From positions 1-64,000 of the forward strand of contig JBMNSK010000002.1 of assembly GCA_050945155.1 (NCBI GenBank): a DNA stretch of 64,000 nucleotides, written 5' to 3'. This DNA is from JBMNSK01 sp050945155 (GTDB lineage: Bacteria > Actinomycetota > Coriobacteriia > Coriobacteriales > Eggerthellaceae). The position numbers and the translations under genes were made by a program. Of the stretch, positions 1-9,334 are shown piece by piece. The notes beneath the pieces are model-generated. The model saw only the letters and a list, made by a program, of their open reading frames with translations, did not search any database and was not told where the DNA came from. The first letter of the stretch is position 1. The number at the start of each line of letters is the position of its first letter.

Positions 1-676
1 TGGTTTTAATTCGGAATCCGGCGATATCGTTTTAGCGAGTGCCTCGCCACGGCGGCGCGAACTCCTTACGCAGGCAGGCGTCAACTTTCGTATCCAGGTA
101 TCCCACGTTGATGAAGCACTCTCTTCAAAGGAGAAGAAAAATCCTCATGATGCGGTTTGTACGCTCGCTTTAAGAAAAGCACAGGCGGTGGCTCAAGTAC
201 TTATCGACCAAGGCCTATCACGCGATACGGTGGTCATCGGCTCAGACACCATGGTTGTGTATCAAAATGAAATTTTTGGGAAACCGGCTTCTGAGGACGA
301 GGCTTTTAAAACCTTACGGACACTTTCCGGTAACACTCATGAAGTTCTTACTGCAGTCGCTCTAATCAGGATGGCCCCCTGCAATTCTGAAACTTCACCT
401 CTTTGTGTGTCTACGGATAATCAATCTTCGCGTTCGTCTTTAGATCACTGTGTCTTGCTCGATGAGTCACGCGTTCATTTTCGGGATTTGAGTGACGAAG
501 AGATAGGTGCGTATATCCGTGGGGGCGAGCCCTTTGGCAAGGCTGGTGCCTATGCAGTTCAGGGTGCTGGAAAATCCTTCGTAACCAAGATTGATGGAAG
601 CCGTGATACTGTTATCGGATTGCCTGTCCACCGACTTCTTCAGGAATTTCCAAACCTAGGCGGTCATCTGATGTAA
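1..676 (+). CDS. maf: Maf-like nucleotide pyrophosphatase (5' partial)
   Basis: The reading frame is open from base 2 to the TAA at 674-676, so the start lies before the window. Maf proteins hydrolyse non-canonical or modified nucleoside triphosphates in the cytoplasm and are linked to control of septation. The family signature SASPRRRELL appears near the left edge (bases 38-67), followed by the acidic S-D-T-M-V-V strand around base 240 that supplies the catalytic Asp, and the GKP and RDTVIGLPV motifs nearer the end. Missing sequence is probably only about 10-15 residues, as the signature normally sits at the N terminus. A stretch near residues 125-155 (SETSPLCVSTDNQSSRSS) is longer than in typical Maf proteins and looks like a flexible loop insertion. 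Family assignment is secure; the exact nucleotide substrate is not. Confidence 0.93.
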   Translation, partial: GFNSESGDIVLASASPRRRELLTQAGVNFRIQVSHVDEALSSKEKKNPHDAVCTLALRKAQAVAQVLIDQGLSRDTVVIGSDTMVVYQNEIFGKPASEDEAFKTLRTLSGNTHEVLTAVALIRMAPCNSETSPLCVSTDNQSSRSSLDHCVLLDESRVHFRDLSDEEIGAYIRGGEPFGKAGAYAVQGAGKSFVTKIDGSRDTVIGLPVHRLLQEFPNLGGHLM

Positions 677-821
677 ATATCATGACCTTAGGTCTGCGTT
701 ACCGTATTGTAGACAAGTTTTTCAACGTGAATGGTAAACTACCTACATCCTCAAAACATGCGGGTTTGCGGGCCAAACAGCGGTTTGTCAAACCCTAGAT
801 TTAGCGAAGAAGGTATGTGAC

Positions 822-1385
822 GTGCATCAGGATTTGAAACGAGTGCTCTACACGGAAGAGCAACTTGCTGCACGGGTTACAGAAATCGGACAAGCTATTA
901 CCAAAGATTATGCAGAATGCGCCGCTCGTGGCGAGCGCATCGTTTTGGTTTCGGTTCTTTGTGGTGCCGCAGTTTTTATGGCGGATTTAGCACGGAAAAT
1001 TGACCTTCCCATTGAGATGGATTTTATGGCCATTAGTTCGTACGGAAATAAAGCGGAAACTTCCGGCGTAGTAAGCATTCTTAAAGACTTAAAAACACCT
1101 ATCAAAGACTGCCACGTCATTATCGCTGAGGATATTTTAGACAGCGGTCTTACGCTTCAATACCTGATGAAAAACCTTGGTTCTCGGGAGCCTGCTTCTA
1201 TAGAGATAGCAACGCTTTTAAGAAAGAAAGTTGAACACCAAGCGAAGATTGATTGTAAATACGTTGGATTCGAATGTCCTGATGAGTTTATCGTCGGCTA
1301 TGGTCTTGACTATGCCGAGCACTATCGTAATTTGCCGTATATTGGCATATTAAAACCGGAGGTCTATTTGAAATCCTGCGACTAA
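822..1385 (+). CDS. hpt: Hypoxanthine phosphoribosyltransferase
   Basis: Transfers the phosphoribosyl group of PRPP to hypoxanthine or guanine, giving IMP or GMP in purine salvage. The 187-residue length is normal. The PRPP-binding motif EDILDSGLT lies at about residues 103-111 and the purine-contacting KYVGFECPDEFIVGYGLDY segment near residue 145, both diagnostic. The start is GTG, preceded by a GAAGAAGG ribosome-binding sequence about 8 bases upstream. In many bacteria tilS, hpt and ftsH are adjacent; here tilS is absent between maf and hpt, but hpt-ftsH adjacency is kept (56 bases apart). The 145-base gap upstream contains an inverted repeat of GGGTTTG/CAAACCC at 762-795, of unknown role. 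Confident. Confidence 0.95.
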   Translation: MHQDLKRVLYTEEQLAARVTEIGQAITKDYAECAARGERIVLVSVLCGAAVFMADLARKIDLPIEMDFMAISSYGNKAETSGVVSILKDLKTPIKDCHVIIAEDILDSGLTLQYLMKNLGSREPASIEIATLLRKKVEHQAKIDCKYVGFECPDEFIVGYGLDYAEHYRNLPYIGILKPEVYLKSCD

Positions 1386-1441
1386 AAAACGCCGTTTAAA
1401 ACAGGTAATTAAATGGTGGAATAAAGGGGAACAATAGTTAT

Positions 1442-3913
1442 ATGCCACAACAAAAAAGACAGTTTCAAAGACCGAATTCACGCAATTCAATAGTCTATGC
1501 GCTCCTCTTGCTCCTCATCCTCGTTTTTGTGAGCCAGCAGGTCTTCACGCAGCAAAACGAGTCCATGCCTGATGATGAACTTATTACTTCAGAGTTTATA
1601 CAGGCAGTAGAGCAAGACCGTGTGGTAAGCGTTGAATACGATGCATCGGGTCATACGGTATCAGGCACCTATTATCCAGCCGCTACGGTTGGCTCGACAG
1701 CGGCGGATGCTTTTAACTCGGCATTCCAGTCATTAAATGCCCGGGTATCTTCAGCTGCGGGTTCGAAGGCGAAATCTTCTTCCCAAGGAATTACGACAAG
1801 CGACTTGGAACAAAAGACGCTTGGATCTGAGCACCGTTACCATTCGACCTATGTCGGACAGGATTCACTTGGCGAGCTGATGGCGCAACACCCCAATATT
1901 TCTTACAAGGTGAATTTGCCGCTGCCGTATTCTGACTTGCTTTCAACCCTCTTACCAATCATCTTGATTGGTGCGCTTCTGTTCTTCTTCTTTAACCAGA
2001 TGCAGAAGGCGAACAACTCTCAGATGAGTTTTGGTAAGGCAAAAACTAAGAAAACACTCGAAGAGCGTCCGAATGTAACCTTTGCTGACGTAGCAGGCGT
2101 CGATGAGGCAGTCGAAGAGATGCAAGAGATTAAAGACTTCCTGTCGAATCCTGCGAAATATCAGTCCATGGGAGCGAAGGTTCCCCGTGGCTGCCTCTTA
2201 GTAGGCCCTCCAGGCACCGGTAAAACATTGCTCGCCCGTGCGGTTGCGGGTGAAGCACAGGTACCGTTCTTTAGTATTTCTGGTTCTGACTTTGTTGAGA
2301 TGTTCGTTGGTGTCGGTGCAAGCCGTGTTCGTGACCTCTTCCAGCAGGCCAAAAATGCAGCTCCGTCCATTATCTTTATCGACGAAATTGATGCCGTTGG
2401 CCGTCAGCGTGGTGCTGGTTTGGGCGGTGGCCACGATGAGCGCGAGCAAACCTTAAACCAGCTCTTGGTTGAAATGGATGGCTTCGAGCACAACGAGTCT
2501 GTCATATTAATTGCAGCAACTAACCGTGCAGACATCTTGGATCCGGCACTTCTGCGTCCCGGTCGTTTTGACCGCCAAATTGTCGTTGATGTGCCTGACG
2601 TACGTGGCCGCGAAAAGATTCTGAAGGTGCACGCAAAAGGCAAGCCCTTAGGTAGCGATGTCGACTTAGAGCGCATTGCAAAACTCACTCCTGGCTTTAC
2701 GGGTGCTGACCTCATGAACCTCATGAATGAGAGTGCACTTTTAACTGCGCGTAAGGGTCGCAAGGTTATCACCATGCGCGACGTAAACGAGTCCATGGAA
2801 CGCGTCATTGCCGGACCTGAGCGCAAGGGCCGTGTCATGGATGAGCAAACGCGCCACACCATTGCTTACCACGAAAGTGGTCATGCCTTGGTTGGTCACA
2901 CCCTCCCGCATGCAGATCCTGTACACAAGATTTCTATCGTTTCTCGTGGTAGGGCGCTTGGTTACACCCTTTCCATACCTAAGGAAGATAAGGTCTTAAA
3001 CACCTTAAGCGAGATGAAGGATGGACTCGCAGTTTTCTTGGGTGGCCGTGTTGCCGAAGAAATTTTCTGCGACGATGTTACGACGGGTGCAAGCAATGAC
3101 CTGGAACGTGCAACAAAGATGGCACGGGCTATGGTGACCCAATACGGTTTAAGCGAGCATCTCGGAGCGCAGGTCTTTGGACAGCCAAATCATGAGGTCT
3201 TTTTGGGCCGCGATTACGGCAATACACAAGACTACTCTGAAGAGACAGCGCGTCGTATTGACGAGGAAGTTGCTCGTATCATGAAGGAAGCTCACGATAC
3301 GGCCTACCAGATTCTGTCGTCTAAGCGAGACCAGATGGATTTGATGGCAAGCGTATTGCTTGAGCGCGAGACAGTTGAAGGCGAAGCGTGCGACGCATTG
3401 CTTGACAATAAGTGGGATGAATATCTCTCACGTGAAGCTGATATTGTGGCGAAGCATGAGGAAGAGGAAGCGGAAGCACGTAAACGCGATGAAGAACTGC
3501 AGCGCCGTGTTGAGGCTGAGCAACGTGAACTTGAAGCTCGCCAGGAAGCACGTAAGCGCCAGAATGCTGAGGGTATTACCTGGGGTCCCTTCGGGCCGAT
3601 GCACCAGGATGGAACCCCGTTCATACCGCATGCCGATGATGAACAAAAACTCGAAGACTTGTATGGCGAAAACCCCTACGAGAAGCCTCAAGATACCACC
3701 GAGGGGCCTGAACCTCCACTTACTCCTTCGGAGGCTGAGCAGAGAAGAGAGGGGACTGCTACAGGACGTGATGAGGCAGGTTCACAAGAAAACGAAGCCG
3801 CATCCCCGGAGTCATCTGATGCAAAAGATACAAGTTCTGATGACTTGCCTGCGTGGGCTCGTAACTTGCCCGCAGACGAACAGGAGAAAATTCGTCAAAA
3901 CAAGAAGAACTAA
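1442..3913 (+). CDS. ftsH: ATP-dependent zinc metalloprotease FtsH
   Basis: Membrane-anchored AAA+ protease that degrades misfolded membrane proteins and short-lived regulators. The order is: membrane segment at about 16-35, an extracytoplasmic domain to about 165, second membrane segment at 166-186, AAA domain with Walker A GPPGTGKT at 255-262, Walker B IIFIDEID around 310-317, second region of homology with LRPGRFDRQ, then the M41 zinc site HESGH at 477-481. The external domain carries a Ser/Ala/Lys-rich insertion (about 85-125). After the protease domain comes a long charged, Glu/Lys/Arg-rich C-terminal tail (about 670-823) that makes the protein some 150 residues longer than E. coli FtsH; it looks coiled-coil and then disordered. 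It is followed 14 bases later by folP-folK, probably cotranscribed. Confidence 0.97.
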   Translation: MPQQKRQFQRPNSRNSIVYALLLLLILVFVSQQVFTQQNESMPDDELITSEFIQAVEQDRVVSVEYDASGHTVSGTYYPAATVGSTAADAFNSAFQSLNARVSSAAGSKAKSSSQGITTSDLEQKTLGSEHRYHSTYVGQDSLGELMAQHPNISYKVNLPLPYSDLLSTLLPIILIGALLFFFFNQMQKANNSQMSFGKAKTKKTLEERPNVTFADVAGVDEAVEEMQEIKDFLSNPAKYQSMGAKVPRGCLLVGPPGTGKTLLARAVAGEAQVPFFSISGSDFVEMFVGVGASRVRDLFQQAKNAAPSIIFIDEIDAVGRQRGAGLGGGHDEREQTLNQLLVEMDGFEHNESVILIAATNRADILDPALLRPGRFDRQIVVDVPDVRGREKILKVHAKGKPLGSDVDLERIAKLTPGFTGADLMNLMNESALLTARKGRKVITMRDVNESMERVIAGPERKGRVMDEQTRHTIAYHESGHALVGHTLPHADPVHKISIVSRGRALGYTLSIPKEDKVLNTLSEMKDGLAVFLGGRVAEEIFCDDVTTGASNDLERATKMARAMVTQYGLSEHLGAQVFGQPNHEVFLGRDYGNTQDYSEETARRIDEEVARIMKEAHDTAYQILSSKRDQMDLMASVLLERETVEGEACDALLDNKWDEYLSREADIVAKHEEEEAEARKRDEELQRRVEAEQRELEARQEARKRQNAEGITWGPFGPMHQDGTPFIPHADDEQKLEDLYGENPYEKPQDTTEGPEPPLTPSEAEQRREGTATGRDEAGSQENEAASPESSDAKDTSSDDLPAWARNLPADEQEKIRQNKKN

Positions 3914-3927
3914 AGGAGAAAGATTCT

Positions 3928-5238
3928 ATGTGGCGCTGCGCCTCGTATAGCTTTGATACAAGAATGCCCATAATCATGGGCATTCTGAATCTTACCCCCG
4001 ATTCTTTCTCGGACGGTGGGTCATACGAAACCCCGGCAGATGCACTGCAGGCGGCAAGAAAAATGGTCGAAGATGGAGCTCGCATTATTGATGTCGGTGG
4101 TGAGTCTACACGTCCGGGATCAGCGGAAGTTTCTATCGAAGAAGAACTGCGGCGCACGATTGATATTGTTGGCGCTTTAGCTGACGAGGGAATCTGCGTG
4201 AGTATCGACACGCGTCACCCTGAAGTAGCTCGTGCTGCAGTTGATGCAGGTGCAAGCATCATCAATGACGTTTCTGGTTTTCGTGATAGTGCAATGGTGG
4301 AAGTTGCGAAGAACTGCGATGCAGGATTGGTTGTCATGCATATGAAGGGCACTCCTGATCACATGCAGGACAACCCGAGCTATGACGATGTGGTAGATGA
4401 GGTGCGAACCTATCTTATAAATCGGGCTCACGAACTCGAAGAAAACGGTATAGCCCATGACCGTATCTGCATTGATCCAGGTCCGGGATTTGGAAAGACA
4501 CCCCAACAAACCATCGAGCTTGTTCGTAACTTTCACGAGTTTGTACGTACGGGCTATCCGGTTATGGCCGCGCTTTCTCGAAAGAGCTTCTTAGGTTATG
4601 CCTATGGCATTGAAAACCCCAAAGACCGCGATAAGGTGAGTGCCGCAGAAACGCTTGCCGCTTGTGAGATGGGAGCAAGTGTTGTCCGTGTGCACAACGT
4701 AGAAGAAACCGCACGTGCTTTAAAGGATCTTCGGCCGTATGTCTATATCGGTCTGGGGTCAAATGTCGCCTTGGTTGCCAATGAAGGTGAGGAGTGTGCC
4801 GGAAAGATTGCGATTCTCAACCGCGCCATTGCTGGACTTTGTGCGCTGCCCGACTCACAAGTTATTGATGTTTCTAGCTACTACGAAAGTGAACCGGCCT
4901 ACTATGAGGACCAGGACCCCTTTGTAAACGCAGTTGTCCTGCTTCGCAGCGGCATTCCGCCAAAAGAGTTGCTTGACTACCTTCATGCTATTGAAAACAG
5001 TTTGGGCCGTGTTCGTGAAATTCCTAACGGACCGCGAACCCTCGACCTCGATATCATCGATTACGAGATGTATGTTGTCGACAATCCCACTTTGACGTTG
5101 CCTCATCCACGGGCACTTGAGCGCGATTTTGTCGTCAAGCCCTTGATGGAAATAAATCCAGCTTTTGTTTTTGCAAATGATGTCCCCCTCACTGATGACC
5201 AAGTGAAGGTGGGTGCGGCAAAGAAGATCGAGGGCTAG
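3928..5238 (+). CDS. folP-folK: Fused dihydropteroate synthase / HPPK (FolP-FolK)
   Basis: A two-domain folate biosynthesis enzyme. Residues 1 to about 265 are dihydropteroate synthase, which joins p-aminobenzoate to the pterin pyrophosphate: the loop motif GILNLTPDSFSDGG is at about 18-31, and the DVGGESTRPG and AALSRKSF motifs follow. Residues 272 to about 430 are 6-hydroxymethyl-7,8-dihydropterin pyrophosphokinase: YIGLGSN at about 273 and the signature GPRTLDLDII near 370. The two domains catalyse consecutive steps in reverse order of their position. The start is well fixed by AAAGGAGAAAG just after the ftsH stop. No dihydroneopterin aldolase (folB) is seen in the window. The fusion order synthase then kinase is uncommon compared with FolB-FolK or FolK-FolP fusions. 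Confidence 0.95.
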   Translation: MWRCASYSFDTRMPIIMGILNLTPDSFSDGGSYETPADALQAARKMVEDGARIIDVGGESTRPGSAEVSIEEELRRTIDIVGALADEGICVSIDTRHPEVARAAVDAGASIINDVSGFRDSAMVEVAKNCDAGLVVMHMKGTPDHMQDNPSYDDVVDEVRTYLINRAHELEENGIAHDRICIDPGPGFGKTPQQTIELVRNFHEFVRTGYPVMAALSRKSFLGYAYGIENPKDRDKVSAAETLAACEMGASVVRVHNVEETARALKDLRPYVYIGLGSNVALVANEGEECAGKIAILNRAIAGLCALPDSQVIDVSSYYESEPAYYEDQDPFVNAVVLLRSGIPPKELLDYLHAIENSLGRVREIPNGPRTLDLDIIDYEMYVVDNPTLTLPHPRALERDFVVKPLMEINPAFVFANDVPLTDDQVKVGAAKKIEG

Positions 5239-5239
5239 G

Positions 5240-6106
5240 TTGACAGCCATGAACTTTTCTTTGCAAATTCTCAACCGTGTGCCTTCCACCAATACCTGCG
5301 TCAAAGAAGCCATAGATGCTTTGGCACCTGAGGGGACTGCCTATCTCGCCTTCATGCAAGAGAAGGGGTATGGGCGCCAAGGAAGAACCTGGGTTAGCCC
5401 CTACGGAGGCCTCTACACGAGCCTCCTTTTGCAACCACCGATTTCTGCAGTAAACCTTGGCCCACTTACGCTTGTTGTTGGCCTTTGTACTCGCAATGCG
5501 CTGGTTTCTGTTGCCAAGGAAATTTTCGGCATTGACCTCGACCATGAGATCCGTATTAAGTGGCCAAATGACATTGTTTGGGAAACAGGAAAACTCGGTG
5601 GCATTTCCAGTGAAATCTATCACGGCAGCGTCTGTATCGGTATCGGCGTGAATGTTTTTAGACCATACTGCGCCAATCAAGTTTCGGGAAAAAATAAGCC
5701 GGTTTATTTTGCCGAGGTAGTAGGCGAGCATTGCAGCGGCATTGATACGAGTCGTATTACGGCGTCCTATAAAGAACTATTGGCCCCAGAAAGCGATGCA
5801 ACTGCAGCTGACGATTTAAGACCAGCGCAGCGAAGATATATTGAATCTTGCGCACGCGCTATTCTCTCTGAAATAGAAAAGACGTATCCAGTTTTTTGCC
5901 GCGAGGGGTTTTCAGCTTTTCAGGCACAGTATTTGAATCATATGGCTTTCCAGGGACGTCAGGCGCAAATAGAATTAATCGACGGAACAGCGCTTTGCCA
6001 AGGAAGCATCACCGGTGTCGACAAAGATGGTTGCTTACTCATACAAGACGAAGCGGGCACCGTGCGAACACTTAATTCGGGTGAAGTGCATATCCTGAGT
6101 CTTTAG
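5240..6106 (+). CDS. birA: Biotin-[acetyl-CoA-carboxylase] ligase, catalytic-only
   Basis: Activates biotin to biotinyl-AMP and attaches it to carrier-protein lysines. The biotin/ATP loop G-Y-G-R-Q-G-R-T-W is at about residues 36-44, and the KWPND motif and the G-K-L-G-G-I strand follow; a small C-terminal beta-barrel-like domain ends the protein. There is no N-terminal winged helix, so this is a group I enzyme that should not repress biotin genes. The start is uncertain: TTG at 5240 has a GAGGG six bases upstream, whereas the ATG at 5249 is spaced 14 bases from it. It overlaps no gene and begins right after the folP-folK stop. BioY lies 1.5 kb downstream, which suggests scavenged biotin. Confidence 0.92.
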   Translation: MTAMNFSLQILNRVPSTNTCVKEAIDALAPEGTAYLAFMQEKGYGRQGRTWVSPYGGLYTSLLLQPPISAVNLGPLTLVVGLCTRNALVSVAKEIFGIDLDHEIRIKWPNDIVWETGKLGGISSEIYHGSVCIGIGVNVFRPYCANQVSGKNKPVYFAEVVGEHCSGIDTSRITASYKELLAPESDATAADDLRPAQRRYIESCARAILSEIEKTYPVFCREGFSAFQAQYLNHMAFQGRQAQIELIDGTALCQGSITGVDKDGCLLIQDEAGTVRTLNSGEVHILSL

Positions 6107-6111
6107 GAATC

Positions 6112-7605
6112 ATGACAGACAGCATTGAAGTAAAACACGACGGACAGGTTTTGTCCGACGATAGGGTAGACAGTGGCCAAGGGCACCATGACCGCGTCGA
6201 CAGAATGGGCAGCGCCTCTGTTGTGCGCCTTGTCATTGAGTTCGCTCTTCCGGCCATTGCAGGTATGGTGGTAAACGGTGCCTACAACCTTATTGATTCA
6301 ATATTCTTAGGCCAGGCACTGGGTGAAATCGGCCTTTCTACGGCGACCGTAGCTAACCCCATCATGATTTTCTTCATGGCCTTGTCGATGCTTTTTGGCA
6401 CGGGCGGCAACGCTCTTGCTGCGCTACGTCTCGGCGAGCGCCGCCGCGAGGACGCAGAGCTTTCCTTGGGAAATACCGTTTCCTTAAGTATTTTCATTTC
6501 GGTGTTTATTGCTGTCGTAGTGCTTTTTGAACCAAGTTTGAATGCGCTGCTGTCCCTTGCAGGATGTACGGAAGAAATTCGCCCCTTTGCTCAGAGCTTT
6601 GTTACCATCCTCGGGCTTGGTTATATCTTTCAGTGTATCGGTATGGGCGTGAATAATTTCATTCGCACCGCAGGAGCGCCAACACGTGCCCTTGTCACGA
6701 TGCTCATTGGTGCGGCAAGCTGCACCGTCTTAAATTTTCTCTTTGTTCTTGTCTTTGACTGGGGTGTTGTTGGCAGTGCTTTGGCTACCGTTTTGGGTCA
6801 GGGCATCTCCTGCATAGCCGTTCTTTGGTTTTTCCTTGTGACGAAAAGCGCCCCTATCAAACTGAAAAGAAAGTATCTCAGGCTATCCGGCAAGACCGTC
6901 CGCCTCATTCTAGGCCTCGGGGTGGCAAGTTTTCTGGTTCAGATCGGTGCATCTGTTGTCAATTTGGTTCTCAACAATATGCTTGCCACGATTGGCGCCC
7001 AAAGCCCTATGGGTGCCGAAGATGCCCTTGCTTCTATCGGTGTTGTGCAGCGAGTTGCTGTCTTTAGCGTATTGCCGCTTATTGGGGTATCTATCGCTAT
7101 TCAGCCGCTCCTTGGCTATAACTATGGCGCTCATCTGTTCAACCGCGTTCGCCAAACACTTGGTTTCGGTGTTGCGGTGGCTATGGGTCTTGGCTTTATC
7201 ATGTGGATTCTTATCCACGTATTTCCCGGAGAAATTGTCCGGGCTTTCGGCATTTCTCATCCTGGGCTTGAAGAATTTACCGCCTTCGCTTTGATGGTCC
7301 AACTTTCCTTGCTGCCCTTTGTGGGTTTTCAGATTGTAGGGTCGAACTATTTCCAAGCAACCGGTCAACCCCTAAAGTCGGTAGTTTTATCCCTCACAAG
7401 ACAAATATTATTTCTTATTCCGCTTCTTCTTATGCTGCCGTACTACCTCCCACTTTGGTTTCCGCAGTTTACTGCCCTTGATGCGCTCTATTTTGCCCAT
7501 CCCATCTCGGATTTCTTTGCAACACTTCTGACCTTGGTTCTCATCTTATTTGAGTTGCGGCGCTTAAAGAAAATTGAAGCAGGTAAGATTAAAGCTCGGT
7601 TTTAG
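6112..7605 (+). CDS. MATE family efflux transporter
   Basis: A 497-residue polytopic membrane protein of the MATE (NorM/MepA-like) type, which exports drugs or other cationic compounds using a sodium or proton gradient. About 12 hydrophobic segments are visible. The first begins near residue 45 after a charged cytoplasmic tail of about 40 residues, and contains the family pattern P-A-I-A-G-M-V-V-N-G-A-Y-N-L-I-D-S-I-F-L-G (about 44-64). The repeat pseudo-symmetry is seen again near residues 260-290. The start ATG is five bases after birA, with AGGA just upstream, so the two are probably coexpressed. The substrate cannot be told from sequence. MepA-like assignment is favoured over NorM because of length and the first-helix motif. 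Confidence 0.9.
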   Translation: MTDSIEVKHDGQVLSDDRVDSGQGHHDRVDRMGSASVVRLVIEFALPAIAGMVVNGAYNLIDSIFLGQALGEIGLSTATVANPIMIFFMALSMLFGTGGNALAALRLGERRREDAELSLGNTVSLSIFISVFIAVVVLFEPSLNALLSLAGCTEEIRPFAQSFVTILGLGYIFQCIGMGVNNFIRTAGAPTRALVTMLIGAASCTVLNFLFVLVFDWGVVGSALATVLGQGISCIAVLWFFLVTKSAPIKLKRKYLRLSGKTVRLILGLGVASFLVQIGASVVNLVLNNMLATIGAQSPMGAEDALASIGVVQRVAVFSVLPLIGVSIAIQPLLGYNYGAHLFNRVRQTLGFGVAVAMGLGFIMWILIHVFPGEIVRAFGISHPGLEEFTAFALMVQLSLLPFVGFQIVGSNYFQATGQPLKSVVLSLTRQILFLIPLLLMLPYYLPLWFPQFTALDALYFAHPISDFFATLLTLVLILFELRRLKKIEAGKIKARF

Positions 7606-7673
7606 CCATTGCCAGACGAGGGGAGAGCACCTATTATTTTTAGCTCATGAAGGAAAAGCAAGAAAGGAAAGTA

Positions 7674-8315
7674 ATGGAATCAACGCATCTTATGTCGCAC
7701 AGAACTTCTCGCACTCGCTCAATCGCTTTTGTAGGTCTTTCGATTGCCATTATGGCGGTTTGCGCATGGGTAACCATCCCATTTGGCCCGGTGCCATTCA
7801 CGCTGCAGACCTTTGCTATGACCTTTGCCATTCTTGTTTTAACTCCCCGCGAAGCATTATCAGCAATCGCAGGTTACTTAGTTCTTGGTGCCGTTGGCTT
7901 GCCTGTTTTTTCTGGCATGCGTGGTGGTATCGGCATGCTTGCAGGTCCTACCGGCGGCTTCCTCTGGGGCTTTTTCATTGCCGCTTTTGCAGCTATTGCC
8001 GTGCTTGAACTAAGTCGTCGTATGCGTGATAAGAACAGCCTTGAAGAAGATACTGCACGCAGCAACCGTGGCTTTGTAGCCGAGGGCGAAAACTCCGTTC
8101 TTTCCTGGATTAAGGGGTGCGGCGTTGAACTTATCGCAGCTGTGGCATTTATCGTAGTTGCTTATTTCTGCGGTTGGCTTCAGTTCATGTTCGTTGCCGG
8201 CGTTGGTCCTTTGGAATCTTTCCTGGTAACGATTGCACCTTTTGTTCTTGTTGACGCAGCCAAAATCGTCGCAGCAGTTATTGCTGCTCAGGCAGTGAAT
8301 CGCGTAGTTCGCTAA
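7674..8315 (+). CDS. bioY: BioY, biotin-specific S component of an ECF transporter
   Basis: Membrane protein that binds biotin and works with the shared EcfAA'T energy module (not in this window). The BioY motif G-P-V-P-F-T-L-Q-T-F-A is at about residues 36-46 and G-P-T-G-G-F-L-W-G-F at about 91-100. Six hydrophobic segments fit the family. An ATG at 7647 is in frame, but the ATG at 7674 is directly preceded by AGAAAGGAAAG, so I take it as the start (213 residues). A hydrophilic loop at about 115-150 between membrane segments is much longer than in typical BioY proteins of about 180-190 residues. Its stop overlaps the stop of the convergent histidine kinase by CTAA. Confidence 0.92.
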   Translation: MESTHLMSHRTSRTRSIAFVGLSIAIMAVCAWVTIPFGPVPFTLQTFAMTFAILVLTPREALSAIAGYLVLGAVGLPVFSGMRGGIGMLAGPTGGFLWGFFIAAFAAIAVLELSRRMRDKNSLEEDTARSNRGFVAEGENSVLSWIKGCGVELIAAVAFIVVAYFCGWLQFMFVAGVGPLESFLVTIAPFVLVDAAKIVAAVIAAQAVNRVVR

Positions 8316-9334
8316 GACGCAACTGACGGAATTGCGATAATAAAGCACGCACCACCTTCGGGCAGGTTCACTGCTTCAACGGTACCGTCGTGCGCTTCGA
8401 CAATGGTTTTTACAATGGACAAGCCAAGACCAGTGCCACCAGTCCCGCGTTGGCGTGATGCGTCAGTTCGATAAAAGCGGTCAAAGAGAAGCTTGGGGTC
8501 AATATCTCCGAAACCGCATCCATCATCGCGCACCTGAATGACCGAATTATTGCGCAAGCCGCAAAGCTCAATGGTGATATTACCTTCTGGCTTAATAAAG
8601 CGGCTTGCGTTCTCGACGAGGTTAGTTACCGCCTGCTTCAGGTGGTCGGCGTTACCTAACACATCTGGCGCTTCTCCGTAGATATGTACATGAGCATGGC
8701 GCTGCATAAGGATTGGCTGCAGCGCATCAACAACGTCTTCGACTACCTCGCGTAAGTTCACGCGCGCAAGTTCATAGGCAGTCTCATCATTTTCGATGCG
8801 CTGGAGTGTCAACAGGTCATTTACCAGGCGGGTTAGTCGCTCGCTTTCGTTAATAATGATTGAACAGAACTTATCATGCATCTCAGGCGGCAGGTCGGGG
8901 TCCGTAAGCATCTCGGCATTTCCATGAATGGCCGTTAGGGGCGTACGGAGTTCGTGGGCAACATCGCTTACAAATTCAGTCTCTCTGTTCTCCTTTGTCT
9001 CAAGGTCGACCTGCTGAGACTTCATGGTTGCAATAGTGGATTCAAAGGTCTTAGAAAGCTCGACTGCCTCATAGAGTTGGCTATCCATATAGAAATTCAC
9101 GTCTTTGCCGTTCTTAAAGGCTTGAGCTTTTTGCACGAGTATATTGAGCGGCTCTGCAAGAAAGTGCCCAATAAGCAAACTAAGCAAGAAGGTAATAACG
9201 GCAGCCGGAATAAGCAGGAGCGCCGAGCTTAAGGGCACGTCGTAGTGCAGGATGCAATAGGCAAGCATCAAGGCGCCTGCTAGAAGCACCAAAAGCGTAG
9301 CGAGAAAAGCGAAATATGTTTGAAGTCGTTTTAT
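8312..9334 (-). CDS. Sensor histidine kinase (probable AUA start)
   Basis: Membrane sensor of a two-component system. Counting from 9334, membrane segments are at about 8-28 and 34-55, then a HAMP-like linker, the HisKA box with the phospho-acceptor His in V-A-H-E-L-R-T-P-L, and a HATPase domain with N box (LVENASRF), G1 (DDGCGFG) and G2 (GTGGTGLGLSIV). The external loop between the two helices is only a few residues, so it likely senses within the membrane or via a partner. No ATG, GTG or TTG precedes the first membrane helix except TTG at 9292, which would cut into that helix and has no ribosome-binding site. An ATA at 9334-9332 overlaps the regulator stop as ATAA and restores a normal N terminus (I-K-R-L-Q-T-Y-F). 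The kinase call is firm; the start is not. Confidence 0.85.
   Translation of the reverse strand: MKRLQTYFAFLATLLVLLAGALMLAYCILHYDVPLSSALLLIPAAVITFLLSLLIGHFLAEPLNILVQKAQAFKNGKDVNFYMDSQLYEAVELSKTFESTIATMKSQQVDLETKENRETEFVSDVAHELRTPLTAIHGNAEMLTDPDLPPEMHDKFCSIIINESERLTRLVNDLLTLQRIENDETAYELARVNLREVVEDVVDALQPILMQRHAHVHIYGEAPDVLGNADHLKQAVTNLVENASRFIKPEGNITIELCGLRNNSVIQVRDDGCGFGDIDPKLLFDRFYRTDASRQRGTGGTGLGLSIVKTIVEAHDGTVEAVNLPEGGACFIIAIPSVAS

Noticed and set aside
762..795. Inverted repeat GGGTTTG/CAAACCC before hpt, as a riboswitch
   Set aside because: It does not match a purine riboswitch core, and the loop is long; kept only as a note on hpt.
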